Below, in pieces: positions 15,125 to 18,702 of a stretch of 18,702 nucleotides of DNA. Each line of letters opens with the position of its first letter. Positions within the stretch are counted from its first letter, which is position 1. The position numbers were made by a program, and so were the translations under genes. Location: the NCBI GenBank assembly GCA_938018155.1, contig CALIIG010000169.1, forward strand, positions 1 through 18,702, given 5' to 3'. A model generated the notes under the pieces. That model saw only the letters and a program-made list of their open reading frames with translations, was not told the origin of the DNA and ran no database searches. Origin of the DNA: an uncultured Prevotella sp. (GTDB taxonomy: Bacteria > Bacteroidota > Bacteroidia > Bacteroidales > Bacteroidaceae).

Positions 15125-18100
15125 TTAGAATGTCAGCTGCATGCCGACTGCGAAAGTGCGCATTGGCGGGATGGTACGTCCCCAGCCTCCATATTTTACG
15201 CCTTCGCCGGTATTGATTTCCGGGTCAAGTGGCAGGTTGCCGTTGCCCTTATGAAGAAGGAACAGGTTGTTGCCGCTGACGTAAACTCTCAGGTTCTGAA
15301 TGTAAGCCTTGCGCGTCAGTTCACGCGGGAGGGTATAACCCAGAGTGAGGCTCTTCAGGCGCAGATAAGCCATGTTAACCAGATATTTTGTCTGTGGATA
15401 ATAGTTGTGGCTGCCGCCTACATCTGCAAGAGCTGTCACATTACCCTTGGTATTGTTACCCGGCCAGAGGCAGGGGTAGTCGTTGTTTTCACTGATATTT
15501 ACAACGCCATTGGCAGGGTCGTACACGTTATACTTGGTCTGATTCTTGTACAATGTAAGGTCAGGGTGGTTCATCGTTGGGAAGTTGAACGCTGAAAGTG
15601 TCCACATATCGCGTTTGCCCACACCCTGGAAGAAGGCGTCAATATCGAAGCCTTTCCAGTTGGCTCCAACGCGGAAGCTGTACTCATAGCGCGGCAGCAC
15701 ATTACCGATAACCTTAAGGTCGCCGTGGTCTTTCAAAGTACCTTTGCCTCCGTTAATCTTTCCGTCACCGTTCAGATCCTTGAACTTGATGTCGCCCGGG
15801 CCGTAAACGAAGTTATCGGTCTGTATACCGGTCTGGTCAGCAACGCCAGCTTTGTAAATCCACTTGCCGCTGGCGTCCTTTCCGTTAAAGTCATCCTCGG
15901 TGAAATAACGCTCGGTTTCGAAGCCCCAGATGTCGCCCCAGGTCTCACCTTTATACGCATACTTAACGTCGTTTGTACGTCCGATATTCTCGCCGCTGCT
16001 CTTCCACTTGGTCACTTTAATCTTAGAGTCGCCGATAGAGAAGTTTGCATACGCTGCCAAATCCTTGGTAAACTGATGACGCCATGCCAGCGAGAGCTCC
16101 CATCCGCGTGAGCGGAGCTGTCCGTTGTTGGTGTAAGGTGCTTCTGCGCCCACTGCCGACGGAATAGCCTGCCCTGGGCAAAGCATATCCTTTGTGAGGC
16201 GCTGGTAAAGCTCGAAGGTCATATTCAGCTCGTTGTTGAGGAAGCCTAAGTCGATACCGAGGTTTGAAGTCTGTATGCGTTCCCATGTCAGGGCAGGATT
16301 TACCCATGTAGGCATGCCAAAGGCATTGAGCTTAGTGTTCGACCCGTTAAGCCATTTCATCTGGTAAGCACCTACGGTTGAGAGGAACATGTTGTCGCCA
16401 ACGGCTTCGTTTCCTATCTGTCCGTATGAGAAACGGAGCTTACCATTCGATACGATATTCTTCAAATCCTTCCAGTAAGGCTCTTCAGAGAAGCGGTAAC
16501 CCATAGAGAAACTGGGGAAGAAGGCCCAGCGGTCGCCTGCGCGGAAGCGTGACGAGCCGTCGTAACGGCCGTTCAATTCGAGCAGGTAGATACCCTTATA
16601 GTCGTAGTTGATGCGGCCGAAGAAGCCTGCACTTGCACGGTCACCCGTTTTTGAATCGATGGTAGCCTTCGTCAAATCGCCGTAAGCGAGGTTCAGCTCA
16701 GGATAGTTTTCATCATAAAGCTGGGTGCGCTGAACATAGAAATAGTCGCTCGTGAAGTTCTCTCCATTGATACCGGCCATGACGTGCAGGTTGTGAACCT
16801 TGTCGAAGGTGTGCGCATAGTCGGCATAAGCGTTAGCTGTCCAGCGGTTTTGCTTGGTGTTCCAGCGGGTAGCATCGCTGTTACTTGGGTTTACAATATA
16901 GGCAGGGCGTGTGCTGCTCCAGTTCATACCGTAGATACTCTTGTCCGAGGCCTTCTCGTTCCAGTTGTGGATTTCGTAGGTATAATCGGCGTTAAGGGTC
17001 AGGTCTTTCGTGATATGAGCCTGCACGTAACCGTTGAGACGCAGCAGGTCGTGCGTGTTCTTGAGGCGGTTGCAGTTCTTTTGGAGGGCCACGAGACGAA
17101 AGTCATACTGATTGCCGTCGGCGTCCTGATAGATGCCTGACGGAATAAAGTAAGAGCCCCATCGCCAGAGATACTGATAAATATTGGTCCAGGGGTCGGC
17201 CGCACTGAAATGGCGTCGTGTCCAGTTCAGGCGCGCACCGACGGTAAGCCAGTCGGTAACGTCGCTCTTTAAATTGAGGTTCATGCCGTAGCGGTCGAGC
17301 TTACCGGGATTGAATTTCATCACATCCTGCTTCTTGTCATAGTTGAACGACATGAGGTATGTGGTGCGCTTGCTCGCTCCCGATATGCTGATGTTGTGCT
17401 CGGTAGAGGGCGCATGCTTGTTGTACCAGATGTCCTGGATGTCGTAGTTGGCGTAATAGAGCGGCTGCCCACCTTTAAAATAGTAGTCGCCCACGTCGTC
17501 CATGCTCTTGTAGGGCTGCATAACGGTGTAGCCTTTTCGTCCGCCGTGCTGTTTCTCCCACGCTTCGGCGTAGGGAAGAAGCTTGTCAAAGTACATACCG
17601 AAAAGCTCGGGAGTGCTCTCTCCTGCGCGCTTCTTGCTGATAAGTCCGGCCTTCAACTGCTCGGGAACCGTGGGGAAATCGGGCAGGATGGTCGACTGAC
17701 TCCAGCCGAACTGCATATTGTATTTCACGCTGACGTGGTCGCCTTTCTGGCCCTGCTTCGTGGTAATGAGAATTACGCCGAAGGCTGCACGGCTACCGTA
17801 TATGGCCGATGAGGAAGCGTCTTTCAGCACCGAGATGGTGGCAATGTCGTTGCCGTTGACCATTGAAAGGTCGTCAACGGGCACACCGTCTACTATAATA
17901 AGAGGTGAAGACTTCTGTCCGTTCGACAGCGTTCCCAAGCCACGGATAGATATTGACGGGTTAGCGTTGAGGGCTCCGTTGTTGCTAAGCACGGTAAGAC
18001 CGGGCACAGCACCCTGCAATGCCTTTGCCACGTCCTGTTCAGGACGGCTTCCGAGGGTTTTCTCAATGTCGACATTGGCTACCGCACCCGTCAGGTTGGC

Positions 18101-18472
18101 CTTCTTCTGCTGGCCGTAACCTACTACCACAACCTCGTCCAGAAGGGCGTTGTCGTCCTGCATGGTGATGGCCAGATTGTTTTTTGCAGCCACCTCCACG
18201 GTTTTGTAGCCGAGGTAGGTAATCTTTAACCTTGCGTTTTTACCTACTTCAAGTGAGAAGTGTCCGTTTGCGTCAGAGATGGTTCCGCGTGTGGTTCCAA
18301 TCTCCTGCACGCTTGCTCCAATGATAGGTTCGCCCTTTTCGTCAACCAGCGTACCCGTAACGGTATGCGAGCTCTGGGTGATGGCCTGCGGCTCAGGGCT
18401 TGCGAAAGCCTGGCTTCCCGCCAATCCGCCCGACAGCATAAGTGCTCCTAACAGAACAAAGTGTCTTTTCAT
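15125..18472 (-). CDS. susC: SusC/RagA-family TonB-linked outer-membrane transporter
   Basis: This 1115-residue outer-membrane transporter forms the active-transport channel paired with SusD. A signal peptide ends near QAFA (residue 24). A carboxypeptidase-regulatory-like beta domain spans about 37-105 (VTGTLVDEKGEPIIGASV). The SusC signature LDEVVVVGYGQQKK at 111-124 leads into the plug domain (SIRGLGTLSN, LIIVDGVPVDD, ISVLKDASSSAIYGSRAAFGVILITTK, about 125-240). The remainder is beta-barrel ending in aromatic FAVGMQLTF. The start at 18472 is chosen because it gives a normal signal peptide. A longer in-frame start at 18526 would sit at the transcription start predicted from the promoter and is unlikely. 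It is the first gene of a two-gene operon. The substrate is not shown by sequence; context suggests wall fragments. Confidence 0.95.
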   Translation of the reverse strand: MKRHFVLLGALMLSGGLAGSQAFASPEPQAITQSSHTVTGTLVDEKGEPIIGASVQEIGTTRGTISDANGHFSLEVGKNARLKITYLGYKTVEVAAKNNLAITMQDDNALLDEVVVVGYGQQKKANLTGAVANVDIEKTLGSRPEQDVAKALQGAVPGLTVLSNNGALNANPSISIRGLGTLSNGQKSSPLIIVDGVPVDDLSMVNGNDIATISVLKDASSSAIYGSRAAFGVILITTKQGQKGDHVSVKYNMQFGWSQSTILPDFPTVPEQLKAGLISKKRAGESTPELFGMYFDKLLPYAEAWEKQHGGRKGYTVMQPYKSMDDVGDYYFKGGQPLYYANYDIQDIWYNKHAPSTEHNISISGASKRTTYLMSFNYDKKQDVMKFNPGKLDRYGMNLNLKSDVTDWLTVGARLNWTRRHFSAADPWTNIYQYLWRWGSYFIPSGIYQDADGNQYDFRLVALQKNCNRLKNTHDLLRLNGYVQAHITKDLTLNADYTYEIHNWNEKASDKSIYGMNWSSTRPAYIVNPSNSDATRWNTKQNRWTANAYADYAHTFDKVHNLHVMAGINGENFTSDYFYVQRTQLYDENYPELNLAYGDLTKATIDSKTGDRASAGFFGRINYDYKGIYLLELNGRYDGSSRFRAGDRWAFFPSFSMGYRFSEEPYWKDLKNIVSNGKLRFSYGQIGNEAVGDNMFLSTVGAYQMKWLNGSNTKLNAFGMPTWVNPALTWERIQTSNLGIDLGFLNNELNMTFELYQRLTKDMLCPGQAIPSAVGAEAPYTNNGQLRSRGWELSLAWRHQFTKDLAAYANFSIGDSKIKVTKWKSSGENIGRTNDVKYAYKGETWGDIWGFETERYFTEDDFNGKDASGKWIYKAGVADQTGIQTDNFVYGPGDIKFKDLNGDGKINGGKGTLKDHGDLKVIGNVLPRYEYSFRVGANWKGFDIDAFFQGVGKRDMWTLSAFNFPTMNHPDLTLYKNQTKYNVYDPANGVVNISENNDYPCLWPGNNTKGNVTALADVGGSHNYYPQTKYLVNMAYLRLKSLTLGYTLPRELTRKAYIQNLRVYVSGNNLFLLHKGNGNLPLDPEINTGEGVKYGGWGRTIPPMRTFAVGMQLTF

Positions 18473-18527
18473 AAGCGTTTTTAAGTTTGTTATTAGTATA
18501 TGGTTATTATATAAATTTTTCACCATG

Positions 18528-18560
18528 TAAAGATAGATGTTATTTTTTATAAAAACAAAA
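18528..18560 (-). promoter_or_regulatory. Bacteroides-type -33/-7 promoter of susCD
   Basis: On the minus strand TTTTG (18560-18556) is followed after exactly 20 bp by TATCTTTA (18535-18528), matching seven of eight positions of TAnnTTTG. The spacing is that of known Bacteroides promoters. Transcription would start near 18520, giving a leader of about 50 nt before the susC start at 18472. Confidence 0.7.
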
Positions 18561-18609
18561 TAAATTAAATATTTTTTGTAAAAAGTTGAAAATCTTGCAA
18601 AAAAAATGC

Positions 18610-18627
18610 ACTTTCCGGCCTGAAAGT
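18610..18627. promoter_or_regulatory. Imperfect 18-bp palindrome upstream of the susC promoter
   Basis: ACTTTC and GAAAGT are exact inverse complements on either side of a near-symmetric CGGCCT centre, so 16 of 18 positions are symmetric. The centre lies about 100 bp upstream of the predicted transcription start, a position suited to an activator site. No regulator gene is visible in the window. Confidence 0.3.
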
Positions 18628-18702
18628 TCTTTGTTTTGTGATTTTAAGGTATATTTTGGGCTGTGTAAGGCCAAATACTTTGTTGAATAAAGGTGAACGT
18701 CC

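Noticed and set aside
18473..18526. 18-codon N-terminal extension of SusC
   Set aside because: It would precede the signal peptide and its ATG lies at the predicted transcription start.

Overview
The window looks like chromosomal DNA of a Bacteroidota bacterium of the order Bacteroidales; Prevotellaceae or a relative is plausible, but no marker gene fixes the genus. The evidence is a SusC/SusD pair, a lipoprotein signal followed by acidic residues on SusD, promoters of the Bacteroides -33/-7 type, few Shine-Dalgarno sites, and A+T-rich spacers between genes of balanced composition. All ten supported genes lie on the minus strand, so the window reads biologically from right to left.

Right part (18.7 to 13.2 kb): a recognisable -33/-7 promoter drives susC (TonB-dependent outer-membrane transporter) and susD (surface lipoprotein), closed by a strong intrinsic terminator. 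Middle part (13.2 to 7.9 kb): a 1039-residue exported protein with an N-acetylmuramoyl-L-alanine amidase-like core, then an exported metallophosphoesterase fused to a seven-repeat PQQ-type beta-propeller. Left part (7.6 to 0.4 kb): a probable operon of a two-module family 2 glycosyltransferase, an AmpG-like muropeptide permease, a DUF1343/NamZ exo-N-acetylmuramidase, a DUF5009/MurT-like membrane protein, a BadF-type MurNAc/GlcNAc kinase (MurK) and MurNAc-6-phosphate etherase (MurQ), closed by an intrinsic terminator at 324-375.

Read together, the genes outline a peptidoglycan-fragment salvage locus running from the cell surface to central metabolism. SusCD would capture and import wall fragments. 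The amidase-like protein would remove stem peptides. NamZ would release MurNAc. AmpG and the MurT-like protein would carry products across the inner membrane. MurK would phosphorylate MurNAc, and MurQ would convert it to GlcNAc-6-phosphate and D-lactate. The enzyme families are well supported; the substrate of this SusCD pair and the roles of the glycosyltransferase and the metallophosphoesterase-propeller are inference.

The most unusual non-coding structure is an array with a 22-bp period between the metallophosphoesterase and the glycosyltransferase. Six units share the 9-mer GCGTTTACG, decayed units follow, and a perfect 19-bp palindrome lies exactly in register at the far end. A looser 21-22-bp array of the reverse-complement motif GTAAAC lies beyond the left terminator. 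Other inverted repeats lie in the murT-murK and murK-murQ spacers and upstream of the susC promoter. No tRNA, rRNA, CRISPR array, transposase or insertion sequence was recognised.
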